64,000 nt of DNA from Pseudomonas brenneri (GTDB taxonomy: Bacteria; Pseudomonadota; Gammaproteobacteria; Pseudomonadales; Pseudomonadaceae): positions 558,001-622,000 of the forward strand of contig NZ_VFIL01000001.1 in NCBI RefSeq assembly GCF_007858285.1. Reading direction: 5' to 3'. Of this stretch, positions 17,352 through 26,731 are shown one piece after another. The stretch's first letter is position 1, and each line of letters starts with the position of its first letter. The notes under the pieces were generated by a model. That model was not told the origin of the DNA, did not search any database, and saw only the letters and a list, made by a program, of their open reading frames with translations. The position numbers were made by a program, and so were the translations under genes.

Positions 17352-18992
17352 ATGACTATGAATAGTTTGCGCAATATGTCGATCAGCCGGCGCCTCTGGA
17401 TGATCCTGATAGTCGCCGTGTTGATGTTGCTGACCCTGGGTTTGCTGATGCTCAAGCAGATCCACGACGATCTCTACCAGGCCAAGAGCCAGCAGACCCA
17501 GCATGTGGTGCAGACCGCCAGCGGGATTCTGAATTTTTATCACGGCCTCGAAACCACCGGCGTACTGACCCGCGAAGCCGCGCAGAAGCAAGCCCTGAGT
17601 GTGGTACGCGGCCTGCGCTACGACCAGGACGACTACTTCTGGATCAATGACCTGACGCCGGTAATGATCATGCACCCGGCCAACCCCAAGCTCGACGGCC
17701 AGAACCTCTCGGCCATTCGCGATCCGGACGGTTTTGCGGTGTTCAACGAATTTGTCACCCTGGCCAAGGCCAAGGGCGCCGGCATGGTCGACTACCGCTG
17801 GCCGAAACCCGGCGCGGATGCACCGGTGGCCAAGACCTCCTATATCCAGTTGTTCGAACCCTGGGGCTGGATCATTGGCTCCGGCGTCTACGTGGATGAT
17901 GTGCAGGCGCAGTTCCGTGGCCAGGTGTGGCAAGCCTCCCTCGTCGGCCTGGGCATTGCACTGATCATGGCCCTGCTGGTGGTGCTGATTGCCCGCAGCA
18001 TCGTGCGCCCACTGCAGGAAGCGGTACACGCCATGGCCAATATCGCCAGCGGCGAAAGCGACCTGACCCGCAGCCTCGACACCCACGGCCAGGACGAAGT
18101 CACCCAACTGTCCCGGCACTTCAATACGTTCACCGCCAAACTGCGCCAGGTGGTCAGCCAGTTGCAGGTCTGCGCCAATGCCCTGGGCCAGTCGTCCGCC
18201 GAACTGGGCAGCAACGCCAGCCAGGCCCATGACCGCAGCCAGCAGCAGTCCCAGCAGATGGAGTTGGTGGCCACCGCGATCAATGAGGTGACCTACGGCG
18301 TGCAGGACGTGGCCAAGAATGCCGAACACGCCGCCAGCGAAATGCGCGACGCCCAGACCCAGGCCGAACAGGGCCAAGTGAATATCGACGGCAGCCTGCA
18401 ACAGATCGATGCACTGTCCGGCACCATCAGCCAGGCCGTGGATGTCATCCGTACCTTGTCCACCGAAAGCACACAGATTGGCGGCGTACTGGAGGTGATT
18501 CGCTCGATTGCCGACCAGACCAACCTGCTGGCCCTCAACGCCGCCATCGAGGCGGCCCGCGCCGGCGAACAGGGCCGCGGCTTTGCCGTGGTGGCCGACG
18601 AAGTACGCCTGCTGGCCCAGCGCACGCAGAAATCCACCGCCGAGATCCAGAGCATGATCGAACGCCTGCAAGGGCATTCCGAAGCCGCGGTCAAGGTCAT
18701 CAGCGACAGTCACCAGGCTTCGCAACTGACCATCGAACAAGCCGGCCAGGCGGGCGCCAGCCTGACCGCCATTGGCCAGGCCCTGCGCAACCTCAACGGC
18801 CTCAACGCCTCGATTGCCAGCGCGACCCTGCAACAAGCCCATGTGGTGGAAGACATCAACCAGAACGTGACCCAGGCGGCCGGCCTGTCCCACAGCACCG
18901 CGCTGGCGGCACAGCAATCGAGCGTGGCCAGTGTGCATTTGAAGGACTTGAGCGAAGAGCTCAACAGCCTGCTGCGCCAATTCAAGGTCTAG
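17352..18992 (+). CDS. Methyl-accepting chemotaxis protein with single-Cache sensor domain
   Basis: A 546-residue chemoreceptor. Order: TM1 ([20 protein letters not shown], residues about 15-35); a periplasmic Cache_2-type domain with [22 protein letters not shown] and the VDYRWPKPG segment; TM2 ([20 protein letters not shown]); HAMP; then the cytoplasmic signalling hairpin with the invariant tip [20 protein letters not shown]. Cache_2 receptors of this type often sense small carboxylates, but the ligand is unknown. ATGs at 17352 and 17358 both follow GGAG (17344-17347); the second has the better spacing. The gene is isolated from other chemotaxis genes and ends at a REP pair. Confidence 0.92.
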   Translation: MTMNSLRNMSISRRLWMILIVAVLMLLTLGLLMLKQIHDDLYQAKSQQTQHVVQTASGILNFYHGLETTGVLTREAAQKQALSVVRGLRYDQDDYFWINDLTPVMIMHPANPKLDGQNLSAIRDPDGFAVFNEFVTLAKAKGAGMVDYRWPKPGADAPVAKTSYIQLFEPWGWIIGSGVYVDDVQAQFRGQVWQASLVGLGIALIMALLVVLIARSIVRPLQEAVHAMANIASGESDLTRSLDTHGQDEVTQLSRHFNTFTAKLRQVVSQLQVCANALGQSSAELGSNASQAHDRSQQQSQQMELVATAINEVTYGVQDVAKNAEHAASEMRDAQTQAEQGQVNIDGSLQQIDALSGTISQAVDVIRTLSTESTQIGGVLEVIRSIADQTNLLALNAAIEAARAGEQGRGFAVVADEVRLLAQRTQKSTAEIQSMIERLQGHSEAAVKVISDSHQASQLTIEQAGQAGASLTAIGQALRNLNGLNASIASATLQQAHVVEDINQNVTQAAGLSHSTALAAQQSSVASVHLKDLSEELNSLLRQFKV

Positions 18993-19006
18993 ATGCGGGC
19001 AAGCCC

Positions 19007-19106
19007 TGTAGGAGCGAGCTTGCTCGCGAAGAACTTGAAAGCGCCGCGTTTACCCAGAGAATACGCGTTATTGTTGACGTCCTTCGCGAGCAAGCTCGCT
19101 CCTACA
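19007..19106. repeat. REP pair (inverted)
   Basis: Inverted copies tgtaggagcgagcttgctcg (from 19007) and cgagcaagctcgctcctaca (to 19106), separated by about 55 bp. The pair lies between the chemoreceptor and pnuC. The core sequence is of the gcgagcttgctcgc subtype, shared with the pairs at 23483 and 55461. Confidence 0.88.
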
Positions 19107-19197
19107 CAATGTCGCCAAAGCCGCCGCAGCCACAACAGGATTTTACCCGGGAGGTTGGGTACAATCGCCCTCCTCTTCGACTCTTCCAAGGAATCCC

Positions 19198-19761
19198 ATG
19201 TCCGGGCTTGAACTGTTTGCCGCCGCGCTGGGGGTGATTGCCGTCTGGCTGACAGTCAAACAGAACCCATGGTGCTGGCCAATCGGCCTGGTCATGGTGC
19301 TGCTGTACACCTGGGTGTTCTTCGAAGTGAAGCTGTATTCCGACATGCTGCTGCAAGTGGTCTATGCCGGCCTGCAAGTCTACGGCTGGTGGCAATGGAC
19401 GCGCGCGGGTGAAGTTCGGCAAGGGCGGCAGGTCACCAGCCTCGGCACCCCATCGATCCTCCTGAGCCTGGCCATTGGCGCAACCGGCAGCCTGTTGCTG
19501 GGCGCCGCCATGGCGCATTGGACCGATGCCGCACAACCCTGGCTGGATGCTGCGCTGACCGGTTTCAGCCTGGTGGCGCAAATGTGGATGGCGCAAAAAC
19601 GCGTGCAATGCTGGGCGCTGTGGATCGTGGTCGATGTGATTTTTGTCGGCCTGTTTGTCTACAAAGGGCTGTACCTGACAGCGGCACTCTACGCCTTGTT
19701 CACCGTGATAGCCGTGCAGGGCTGGCGGGAATGGCGTGCTGACCCGGCGCTGCGCACATGA
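19198..19761 (+). CDS. pnuC: Nicotinamide riboside/mononucleotide transporter PnuC
   Basis: A 187-residue inner-membrane facilitator for nicotinamide riboside with about seven hydrophobic helices and the PnuC signature WLTVKQNPWCWPIGLVMVLLY and LQVYGWWQW, plus the C-terminal WALWIVVDVIFVGLFVYKGLYLT. PnuC is driven by intracellular phosphorylation of its substrate, which the next gene would supply. AAGGA lies 5 nt ahead of the ATG. A possible -10 (TACAAT, 19160-19165) lies upstream without a good -35. Its stop overlaps the kinase start (ATGA). Confidence 0.93.
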   Translation: MSGLELFAAALGVIAVWLTVKQNPWCWPIGLVMVLLYTWVFFEVKLYSDMLLQVVYAGLQVYGWWQWTRAGEVRQGRQVTSLGTPSILLSLAIGATGSLLLGAAMAHWTDAAQPWLDAALTGFSLVAQMWMAQKRVQCWALWIVVDVIFVGLFVYKGLYLTAALYALFTVIAVQGWREWRADPALRT

Positions 19762-20282
19762 AGGTGCTGGTGATGGCCGGCCCCGAGTCCAGCGGCAAAA
19801 GCTGGTTGGCCGAGCAATTACAGGCGCATTTCGGTGCGGTGCTGGTGGGGGAATACGTGCGGTATTTCATCGACCACTACCAGCGTGATACCACCCTGGC
19901 AGACATCCCCGAAATCGCCCGAGGCCAATTGGCCTGGGAGGATGCGGGCCGTGCCCAAGCGCCAGAACTGTTGATCCTCGATACCAACCTGCTGACCAAC
20001 AAGCTATGGAGCCTGACGCTGTTTGGTGATGCCCCCGCGTGGCTCGACGACGCGCTGCTGGCACGCCATTACGACCTGCATCTGCTGCTGTCGCCCGAAG
20101 GCATTGGCTGGACCGCCGATGGTCAGCGCTGCCAGCCGAACCTGGCTGACCGCCAAGCGTTCTTCCAGGCCAGCCGCGACTGGCTGGAGCAGCATCACCA
20201 GCCGTACCGGGTGCTGGGTGGGGATTGGCAAGCGCGGCATGACCAGGCCTTCGCAGCGGTGACGCAACTGCTCGCCGAATAA
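19758..20282 (+). CDS. NadR-type nicotinamide riboside kinase (AAA/P-loop)
   Basis: A 174-residue P-loop kinase corresponding to the C-terminal kinase domain of NadR, without the DNA-binding or NMN-adenylyltransferase parts. Walker A is GPESSGKSWLAEQL, followed by FGAVLVGEYVRYFIDHY and the acidic Walker B-like segment LLILDTNLLTNKLW, as in ribosylnicotinamide kinases. It would phosphorylate imported nicotinamide riboside to NMN, trapping it in the cell. It is translationally coupled to pnuC by a 4-bp overlap, giving a two-gene NAD salvage unit. Confidence 0.88.
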   Translation: MKVLVMAGPESSGKSWLAEQLQAHFGAVLVGEYVRYFIDHYQRDTTLADIPEIARGQLAWEDAGRAQAPELLILDTNLLTNKLWSLTLFGDAPAWLDDALLARHYDLHLLLSPEGIGWTADGQRCQPNLADRQAFFQASRDWLEQHHQPYRVLGGDWQARHDQAFAAVTQLLAE

Positions 20283-20287
20283 ATCCC

Positions 20288-22576
20288 CTACTCGCGGATC
20301 ACCTGCCGTTGATACTGCGGATCAGCCTTGATCTGTTGTTCAGTAAACGGCAATGGGCTGAGTTTTTTCTCGGAGAAGGCCTGGGTCTGGTCCTTGAAAT
20401 ACGGCGACGCCGGGTCGCTGGACAGTGAGAACGCCAATACCCCTTCAGCCTTCGGCCCGTTGTCGTCAAAGGTGACGATCTGCAAGTAACTGCTGCCGCT
20501 GACCACCTCACGCTTGCCATCTGCCCTGGGCACGCTTTGCATCGCGTTGTAGATCCCCAGTTCCTGCGGCCCACCATGCATCGGGGTGTTACCCGACACC
20601 TGGATATCGCCCCAACGAGTGCCTGCCTTCAACCCCAGCTCGGTCACCTGTACGACTGACGCCAGCATCGCTTCACGCAACGCCTTGGCCACCTCCGGCC
20701 GCTCGATGGCGAGCCCCCGTGGCGTGGTTTGCGCGCTGCGCGGGTCAAACGCGACACGCCATACATCCGGCACTTGCTGCATCTGCTCCAGTACGTGGAT
20801 GAAATGCACCAGGCCCGGGCCGCTGTCGAGATTGGCCTTCTGGTCCCAGTCCTTGAGATGGGTACACAGGGTGTTCAAGGATGCATCCGTCTGTTGTGCG
20901 CAGAACTTGAGCAAGTCCGGCATCACCTGATCGGCCAGATACACCTGGTTGTCCAGCACCATGTGCTGCAGGTCAGCGCTACTGATCGGCTGCTTGTCCA
21001 GGTCCTGCAAACGCTGCAAGGCAAAACGCGCACGCGCGCCCAGGGCAATCTGATCCTGGCTGATGACCGGCGAGTAACCGGTCAACGGCGCCTTGGGGTT
21101 GGCCATCCAGGCCGAATCGTTGGAGTGCTGCACATAGTCCTTGCGCTCCAGTTGCGGCAGTTGGTCCGCCGGAAAAATCCCCGGCTGCGCCGCACGCGGG
21201 TCAATGTCCCAGGCGCAGGCACTGTGGGCACCGTCGAGCACGATCAGTTGCAGGCCGGCACGCGGGTCACTGCATTGCTGCAGTTTTTTCGCACTGACGT
21301 TGGGCACCACCGACAGGTTCATATACAGGCTCTGCCCCTGGTCGTCCGCCGCCAGGGTGTTGACCCACGGAATGCCTTGCAGGGTGTGCACCGAGGCCTG
21401 CAAGTCCTTGAGGCTGCGGGCCTGGTTCATCGCGTACCACTGGTGCAGCACACGGTCGTTGCCCAGGTTGGCATCGCGCAGGCTGAAAGCGTATTGCCCG
21501 TTCCAGTCAAGCTTGCCTGGCCATTGCACCACCGGCCCGAACTGCGAACTGTAGACCGTTTGAGTGTGAGGCTTAGCGTCCTTGACCTGCACCGTTACCT
21601 GGGTTTTCTGCATGGGGATCGACTTGCCATCGAGCAGGTACCGGGTCGGGTCTTTCGGGTCCAGGGTCAAGCGGTACAAGGTGAAGTGCTTGGACGTATC
21701 GACCGTATGCGTCCAGGCCACATGCTGGTTGAAACCAATGTTGACCACCGGCAGGCCCGGCAAGGCGGCGCCCATCACGTCCAACTGGCCAGGAATGGTC
21801 AGGTGCATCTGATAAAAGCGCATGCCGCCAATCCACGGGAAATGCGGGTTGGCCAATAACATGCCGCGCCCGTTGAACGAACGTTCACCGCCCACCGCCA
21901 CGGCGTTACTGCCGCGATCCAGGGTGAAGCGTTGCTGATTCAACGTGGCGACCTCAAACGCCCGCGCACGACCCTGCACCGCCACGCCAGGCTGGGGCGG
22001 CGTCGCCCCTGCCAACGCCTCGGCGAATTGCCCCACACCGCCTTCCACCAACAGCCGTCGGGTCAACTTCACCAGGTCTGCGGTATTGATCGGCCGCACC
22101 CAGGCGCCTTGACACTGCATCGGCCGCCCCGTTGCCCCGCGCTCCTGAAGATAACGGTTGTACCCCGCCACATACCCCTCAAGACGCTGCTGTACCTGCG
22201 GGGTCTGCGCCTTCCAGAAAGCCGCCACAGCCTGGGGGGTGTTGAGCCAGGTAAAAAACACATCGCTGGTCAGGTTGTTACGCTCTTCCAGGGTCGCCTG
22301 CTCGGCGCCGAAATAGCGGGCACGCTGACCATTGACCGTCACCACTTCGTTGGCCAGCAGGCACAGGTTGTCCTGCGCATAGGCATAGCCGATGCCATAC
22401 CCCAGGCCACGCTCATCGCTGGCACGGATATGCGGGATACCAAAAGCAGTGCGGCGGATATCAGCGCTCATCGCACCCGCCTGCACTTCGCTCACCTGGC
22501 GAGCCGTCGCACACAGGCTCACCCCCAGCAACACACCCGCCACGCACACCCTGGACAACCCGTTGGAAATAATCAC
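20288..22576 (-). CDS. pvdQ: Acyl-homoserine-lactone acylase / pyoverdine maturation acylase PvdQ
   Basis: A periplasmic Ntn-hydrolase that removes the fatty acyl chain from the pyoverdine precursor and can cleave long-chain acyl-homoserine lactones. The GTG at 22576 with GGGGG ahead gives 762 residues, the same length as P. aeruginosa PvdQ, and a signal peptide (RVCVAGVLLGVSLCATARQ). The family landmarks are strong: TAFGIPHIRASDERGLGYGI, LVEGGVGQFAEAL, the autocleavage site DRGSNAVAVG (nucleophile S223 at the start of the beta chain), and LPGLPVVNIGF. A long ATG extension upstream is rejected because it removes the signal. A PvdS-like promoter lies ahead. No other pyoverdine gene is in the window apart from the PA2384-like neighbour. 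Confidence 0.94.
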   Translation of the reverse strand: MIISNGLSRVCVAGVLLGVSLCATARQVSEVQAGAMSADIRRTAFGIPHIRASDERGLGYGIGYAYAQDNLCLLANEVVTVNGQRARYFGAEQATLEERNNLTSDVFFTWLNTPQAVAAFWKAQTPQVQQRLEGYVAGYNRYLQERGATGRPMQCQGAWVRPINTADLVKLTRRLLVEGGVGQFAEALAGATPPQPGVAVQGRARAFEVATLNQQRFTLDRGSNAVAVGGERSFNGRGMLLANPHFPWIGGMRFYQMHLTIPGQLDVMGAALPGLPVVNIGFNQHVAWTHTVDTSKHFTLYRLTLDPKDPTRYLLDGKSIPMQKTQVTVQVKDAKPHTQTVYSSQFGPVVQWPGKLDWNGQYAFSLRDANLGNDRVLHQWYAMNQARSLKDLQASVHTLQGIPWVNTLAADDQGQSLYMNLSVVPNVSAKKLQQCSDPRAGLQLIVLDGAHSACAWDIDPRAAQPGIFPADQLPQLERKDYVQHSNDSAWMANPKAPLTGYSPVISQDQIALGARARFALQRLQDLDKQPISSADLQHMVLDNQVYLADQVMPDLLKFCAQQTDASLNTLCTHLKDWDQKANLDSGPGLVHFIHVLEQMQQVPDVWRVAFDPRSAQTTPRGLAIERPEVAKALREAMLASVVQVTELGLKAGTRWGDIQVSGNTPMHGGPQELGIYNAMQSVPRADGKREVVSGSSYLQIVTFDDNGPKAEGVLAFSLSSDPASPYFKDQTQAFSEKKLSPLPFTEQQIKADPQYQRQVIRE

Positions 22577-22649
22577 GCAGCCCCCATCATCAAGCCAAAT
22601 TAAACGCCCAAGGCGAAGCCGGCCTGCCAGCGCCAACCCACCGATAGAG

Positions 22650-22672
22650 ACGTAAAAAATCGAGGAAATTTA
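22650..22672 (-). promoter_or_regulatory. Candidate PvdS iron-starvation box ahead of pvdQ
   Basis: On the minus strand CTAAAT(22673-22668), then 15 bases, then CGT (22652-22650). The consensus for the extracytoplasmic sigma factor PvdS is TAAAT-N16/17-CGT, so this is one base short in spacing but otherwise exact. It lies about 75 bp before the pvdQ start. PvdS control of pvdQ is established in P. aeruginosa; here it is inferred. Confidence 0.5.
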
Positions 22673-22706
22673 GTCTGCGTGCCGATTATTTCCAGGCACC
22701 AGGAAT

Positions 22707-22722
22707 GTGACAGCGCTGTTAC
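22707..22722. promoter_or_regulatory. 16-bp near-perfect palindrome between pvdQ and the PA2384-like gene
   Basis: GTGACAGCGCTGTTAC is symmetric except for one pair. It sits about 110 bp ahead of the PA2384-like start and about 35 bp from the candidate PvdS box, a suitable place for a dimeric regulator acting on either gene. It does not look like a classical Fur box. Confidence 0.4.
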
Positions 22723-22829
22723 TGACAAAATTTATACACATTGGACTTCATGATTTGCGCCGCTCATACGTCTTATTACTTAGAGAGCACCATCATTTTC
22801 CTGATCAGGCTCTGATAAGGAGTTTTTGC

Positions 22830-23210
22830 ATGTACAACCCGCAACTGCCCACGGACGGACATTCTATGGCCCACGACGCCGCTTTTGGCCCGGGTAACCA
22901 AGCCTTCGCCAAGGCACCCGAGCATCAAGGCAACCAACGCATCCGGCATTTGCTCAAGTGTTTTGGGTTGCGTACCAGCCTGATCCGGCTGAAGGTGATC
23001 GACGCCCTGCTCACCGCCGCCGACAACGGCCGCACGCTGGGTGTACGGGGTGTGCACAGCCATTTGCTGGAGCTGGGCATCCCGTTATCGTTCTTGAGTG
23101 TGCGCGAGGTGCTCAAGCGCCTGTGCAGCGAGGGTGTGATCACCCTCAACAACGACAAAAGCTACAGCCTCCATGAAGAGGCCGCCAAGGTACTGGCCGC
23201 CGGCGCCTGA
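22830..23210 (+). CDS. Fur-like winged-helix protein, PA2384-like
   Basis: A 126-residue protein annotated in relatives as an iron/zinc uptake regulation protein. The central region (RIRHLLKCFGLRTSLIRLKVIDALLTAADNGRTLGVRGVHSHLLEL, then SFLSVREVLKRLCSEGVITL) has the helix-turn-helix and wing of the Fur N-terminal domain, but the C-terminal metal-binding dimer domain of Fur is missing. The ATG at 22830 follows AAGGAG by 7 nt; an open extension upstream is ignored. It is divergent from pvdQ exactly as PA2384 is from PA2385 in P. aeruginosa, where PA2384 affects iron-starvation gene expression. A regulatory role in iron starvation is therefore likely but unproven here. Confidence 0.82.
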   Translation: MYNPQLPTDGHSMAHDAAFGPGNQAFAKAPEHQGNQRIRHLLKCFGLRTSLIRLKVIDALLTAADNGRTLGVRGVHSHLLELGIPLSFLSVREVLKRLCSEGVITLNNDKSYSLHEEAAKVLAAGA

Positions 23211-23211
23211 C

Positions 23212-23406
23212 TCAACGGCCAGGCTTGACCTTGCGGCGCATGATGCCGTTGATCACGACCACGATTACCGCCACGGCAATGGCGATGTATTGGAACGTCT
23301 TCTCACTGATGGCGCCAGTGTTCTGCAAATAGGACAGGCCAAACATCGTGCCGAGGACGACCAGCGAAATCAGAATCGAGTAAATCAAGCGTTGCTTCTG
23401 GGTCAT
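23212..23406 (-). CDS. Small two-helix membrane protein, function unknown
   Basis: A 64-residue protein with two hydrophobic helices (LIYSILISLVVLGTMFGLSYL and YIAIAVAVIVVVINGIM) and a basic tail (RRKVKPGR), so both ends are probably cytoplasmic. AGGAAC 8 nt before the ATG supports translation. Its stop lies 1 bp from the stop of the convergent PA2384-like gene. It is not a family I can name. Confidence 0.7.
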   Translation of the reverse strand: MTQKQRLIYSILISLVVLGTMFGLSYLQNTGAISEKTFQYIAIAVAVIVVVINGIMRRKVKPGR

Positions 23407-23482
23407 GACGGGTTCCTGAAACCTGAAAATTGGGGCTCATGTTACAGGCGATGAAACGCTTTGGCACCCGCGCACATGCCCT

Positions 23483-23582
23483 TGTAGGCGCGAGCTTGCT
23501 CACGAAGAACGTCAGAACACCGCGTTTTATCAGGCAGTACGCGTTATCGTTGACGTTTTTCGCGAGCAAGCTCGCTCCTACA
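23483..23582. repeat. REP pair (inverted)
   Basis: Inverted copies tgtaggcgcgagcttgctca (from 23483) and cgagcaagctcgctcctaca (to 23582), about 60 bp apart. The pair lies just past the end of the acyl-CoA operon at 23601, so it is probably in that transcript's 3' region. Confidence 0.87.
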
Positions 23583-23600
23583 AAGGGCAAGATCGGCAGG

Positions 23601-24374
23601 TTATTTGTCTTTGAATTCGGGCGCGCGCTTGGCGACGAATGCTGCCATGCCTTCCTTCTGATCCTGGGTGGCAAAGGCCGCGTGGAACACCCGGCGTTCA
23701 AAGCGCACACCTTCCGACAGGCTGACCTCGAAGGCGCGGTTCACGCTTTCCTTGACCATCATGCTGATCGGCACCGATTTACTGGCGATCAGCGCAGCGA
23801 CCTTCAGCGCCTCTTCCAGCAGTTCGTCCGACGGCACGATCCGCGCCACGATGCCACAACGCTCGGCCTCCACCGCATCGATAAAGCGCCCGGTCAGGCA
23901 CATTTCCATGGCCTTGGCCTTGCCTACCGCGCGGGTCAAGCGCTGGGTGCCGCCCATGCCCGGCAGCACGCCGAGGTTGACTTCCGGCTGGCCAAACTTG
24001 GCGTTGTCACCGGCCAGGATAAAATCGCACATCAAGGCCAGCTCGCAACCGCCGCCCAGGGCAAAGCCGTTGACTGCGGCAATGATCGGCTTGCGTCGGT
24101 TAGCCACGCGATCACTGTCGCTGAACAGGTCGTCGAGGTAGATCTGCGGGTAGGTCAGCTCGGCCATTTCCTTGATATCGGCACCGGCGGCAAAGGCTTT
24201 TTTCGAACCGGTCAACACAATGCAGCCAATCTCGGGGTTGGCTTCCAGGCTGTCCAGGGCCTGGTTCACTTCACTGACCAGTTGCGCGTTCAAGGCGTTC
24301 AGTGCCTCGGGGCGATTGAGGGTAATCAGCCCGACACGGCCTTGAACGTCGAGCAAAATGGTTTGGTAACTCAT
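23601..24374 (-). CDS. Enoyl-CoA hydratase/isomerase
   Basis: A crotonase-fold enzyme (257 residues) hydrating enoyl-CoA to 3-hydroxyacyl-CoA. The oxyanion-hole segment [15 protein letters not shown] and both catalytic glutamates (in [12 protein letters not shown] and [20 protein letters not shown]) are present. The ATG at 24374 follows GAGGAAC. It is the last gene of a five-gene operon with the order synthetase, SDR, thiolase, acyl-CoA dehydrogenase, hydratase, the same order as P. putida PP_2213-PP_2217 (this gene = fadB1x). That operon serves isoleucine/2-methylbutyrate and short-chain acid breakdown. Substrate assignment is by synteny only. Confidence 0.92.
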   Translation of the reverse strand: MSYQTILLDVQGRVGLITLNRPEALNALNAQLVSEVNQALDSLEANPEIGCIVLTGSKKAFAAGADIKEMAELTYPQIYLDDLFSDSDRVANRRKPIIAAVNGFALGGGCELALMCDFILAGDNAKFGQPEVNLGVLPGMGGTQRLTRAVGKAKAMEMCLTGRFIDAVEAERCGIVARIVPSDELLEEALKVAALIASKSVPISMMVKESVNRAFEVSLSEGVRFERRVFHAAFATQDQKEGMAAFVAKRAPEFKDK

Positions 24375-24388
24375 CGATCCGTTCCTCT

Positions 24389-25516
24389 TCAAAGATTGCG
24401 CGAAATGACCATGCGCTGAATATCACTGGTGCCTTCATAAATCTGGCAGACCCGCACATCACGGTAGATCCGCTCCAGCGGGAAGTCGCTCAGGTAACCG
24501 TATCCGCCCAGGGTTTGCAAGGCGGCAGAACAGACTTTCTCGGCCATTTCCGAGGCGAACAGCTTGGCCATGGACGCCTCCACCAGCGCGGGCCGACCAC
24601 TGTCGCGCAGGGCCGCGGCGTAATGCACCATCTGCCGGGCCACGGCGATCTGGGTGGCCATGTCTGCCAGGCGAAACGCCACGGCCTGATGCTCGATCAG
24701 GGCCTTGCCAAAACTCTCACGCTCACGCGCGTAGTCACGAGCGGCTTCAAACGCCGCGCGGGCCATGCCCACCGATTGCGAGGCAATGCCTACGCGGCCG
24801 CCCTCCAGATTGGCCAGGGCAATCCGGTACCCCTCGCCCTCTTCGCCCAGGCGGTTGGCCACTGGCACCTTCACATCCTCAAACAGGATCTGGCAGGTAT
24901 CGGATGCATGTTGGCCAAGCTTGTCCTCGACCCGCGCCACCGTGTAGCCAGGCGAGTCGGTCGGCACGATAAACGCGCTGATCCCGCGCTTGCCGGCCGC
25001 CGGGTCCGTCACGGCAAACACAATCACCACCCCGGCGTTCTGCCCGGACGTGATGAACTGCTTGCAGCCATTGAGCACGTAGTGATCGCCCTCAAGGCGG
25101 GCCCGGGTTTTCAGGCTGCTGGCGTCAGACCCGGCCTGGGGCTCGGTCAGGGCGAATGCACCGAGCATTGCGCCGCTGGCCAGGGGCTTGAGGAACTGCT
25201 CTTTCTGCTGGTCATTGCCGAACTTGAGGATCGGTACGCAACCGACCGAGTTGTGCACGCTCATGATGGTCGAGCACGCGCCATCCCCCGCTGCGACTTC
25301 TTCCAGGGCCATGGCATAGGCCAGGTAACCGGTGTCGCAACCGCCCCACTGTTCCGGCACGAGCATGCCGAAAAAGCCCAGCTCGGCCATTTCAGCAATG
25401 GCCTCCTTGGGAAAACGGTGCTCGCGGTCCCACTCGGCAGCGAACGGTTTCAGTCGTTCCTGGGCAAATTGCCGGGCCGCGTCGCTGATTTGCAGTTGTT
25501 CGTCATTGGGCAACAT
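24389..25516 (-). CDS. Acyl-CoA dehydrogenase (short/branched-chain type)
   Basis: A 375-residue FAD flavoenzyme introducing the 2,3-double bond of acyl-CoA. Visible motifs are [21 protein letters not shown] (FAD/substrate), [21 protein letters not shown] and the C-terminal [16 protein letters not shown] with the catalytic-base glutamate. It corresponds to the fourth gene of the PP_2213-PP_2217-type operon, so 2-methylbutyryl-CoA is the likely natural substrate, with isobutyryl- or butyryl-CoA as alternatives. Gaps to neighbours are 14 and 9 bp, consistent with a single mRNA. Electrons would go to ETF. Confidence 0.93.
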   Translation of the reverse strand: MLPNDEQLQISDAARQFAQERLKPFAAEWDREHRFPKEAIAEMAELGFFGMLVPEQWGGCDTGYLAYAMALEEVAAGDGACSTIMSVHNSVGCVPILKFGNDQQKEQFLKPLASGAMLGAFALTEPQAGSDASSLKTRARLEGDHYVLNGCKQFITSGQNAGVVIVFAVTDPAAGKRGISAFIVPTDSPGYTVARVEDKLGQHASDTCQILFEDVKVPVANRLGEEGEGYRIALANLEGGRVGIASQSVGMARAAFEAARDYARERESFGKALIEHQAVAFRLADMATQIAVARQMVHYAAALRDSGRPALVEASMAKLFASEMAEKVCSAALQTLGGYGYLSDFPLERIYRDVRVCQIYEGTSDIQRMVISRNL

Positions 25517-25525
25517 ATCAATTCC

Positions 25526-26719
25526 TTAATCCAGGCACTCGACAGCCATGGCCGTAGCTTCGCCGCCACCGATGCAGATTGCCGCGACACCGCGCTTGAG
25601 GCCTTTCTGGCGCAGGGCCGAGAGCAGGGTCACAAGGATGCGTGCGCCCGATGCGCCAATCGGATGCCCCAGGGCGCAAGCGCCACCGTGAACGTTGACC
25701 TTGTCGTGGGGGATTTGCAGCTTGCTCATGGTGACCAGGCTGACCACGGCAAAGGCTTCGTTGATTTCAAACAGGTCGACATCGCCCAGGCTCCAGCCGG
25801 TCTTGCTCAACAATTTACGGATCGCCCCCACCGGCGCCACCGGAAACAGCCCAGGCTCATCGGCAAACGCGGCGTGACCATGGATCACCGCCAACGGCTT
25901 GAGCCCACGCTGCTGTGCTTCACTCTGGCGCATCATGAGCAAGGCTGCCGCGCCATCGGAGATCGAACTGGAGTTGGCCGCCGTCACCGTACCGCCTTCG
26001 CGAAACGCTGGTTTGAGAGTGGCGATCTTGTCCAGCCTGGCCTTGGGCGGCTGCTCGTCGTCAGTGATGGTTTTTTGTTCCTTGCCCACGGTGACCTGCA
26101 CCGGGACGATCTCGGCGCTGAAGCTGCCAGCCTTGATCGCCTGTTGCGCACGGGTCAGCGAGGCAATGGCAAATGCGTCCTGGGCTTCACGGGTGAAGCC
26201 ATTGGCCTCGGCGCAATCTTCGGCAAAAGTGCCCATCAGGCGACCCTTGTCATAGGCGTCTTCGAGGCCGTCGAGGAACATATGGTCGAGAACCCGGCCA
26301 TGGCCCATGCGGTAGCCACTGCGCGCACGGTCCAGCAGATACGGCGCGTTGGACATGCTCTCCATGCCGCCGGCGATCACCACTTGCACGCTGCCGGCCA
26401 GCAGCGAGTCATGGGCAAGAATCGCCGCTTCCATGCCTGACCCGCACATCTTGTTGAGGGTGGTGCAGCGCGTCGACTTATCCAGCCCGGCGCCCAGTGC
26501 AGCCTGGCGGGCCGGGGCCTGACCGAGGCCTGCGGGCAGTACGCAACCAAACAGCACTTCATCCACTGCGTCAGTGGCGATACCGGCGCGCTCGACAGCG
26601 GCGCGAATCGCAGCGGCGCCCAGTTGCGGCGCGGTCAGGCCCTTGAGGTCGCCCTGAAAGCCGCCCATGGGGGTGCGCACGGCGCTGACGATAACAATCG
26701 GATCGTGGAGCTGAGTCAT
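25526..26719 (-). CDS. fadAx: Acetyl-CoA acyltransferase (thiolase)
   Basis: A 397-residue thiolase. The nucleophilic cysteine lies in LNKMCGSGMEAA (about residue 89), the histidine in GGACALGHPIGASGARI, and the second cysteine in AICIGGGEATAMAVE. It cleaves 3-ketoacyl-CoA to acetyl-CoA and a shortened acyl-CoA; for the isoleucine route this is 2-methylacetoacetyl-CoA to propionyl-CoA and acetyl-CoA. It matches fadAx of P. putida by position between the SDR and the acyl-CoA dehydrogenase. The gaps of 9 and 12 bp show tight operon packing. Confidence 0.92.
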   Translation of the reverse strand: MTQLHDPIVIVSAVRTPMGGFQGDLKGLTAPQLGAAAIRAAVERAGIATDAVDEVLFGCVLPAGLGQAPARQAALGAGLDKSTRCTTLNKMCGSGMEAAILAHDSLLAGSVQVVIAGGMESMSNAPYLLDRARSGYRMGHGRVLDHMFLDGLEDAYDKGRLMGTFAEDCAEANGFTREAQDAFAIASLTRAQQAIKAGSFSAEIVPVQVTVGKEQKTITDDEQPPKARLDKIATLKPAFREGGTVTAANSSSISDGAAALLMMRQSEAQQRGLKPLAVIHGHAAFADEPGLFPVAPVGAIRKLLSKTGWSLGDVDLFEINEAFAVVSLVTMSKLQIPHDKVNVHGGACALGHPIGASGARILVTLLSALRQKGLKRGVAAICIGGGEATAMAVECLD

Positions 26720-26731
26720 GACAAATCCTCC

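Noticed and set aside
17199..18980. 593-codon minus-strand frame
   Set aside because: Antisense to the chemoreceptor; no start signal and His/Gly-rich shadow composition.
24515..26440. 641-codon plus-strand frame
   Set aside because: Antisense to the acyl-CoA dehydrogenase and thiolase genes, which have strong family motifs.
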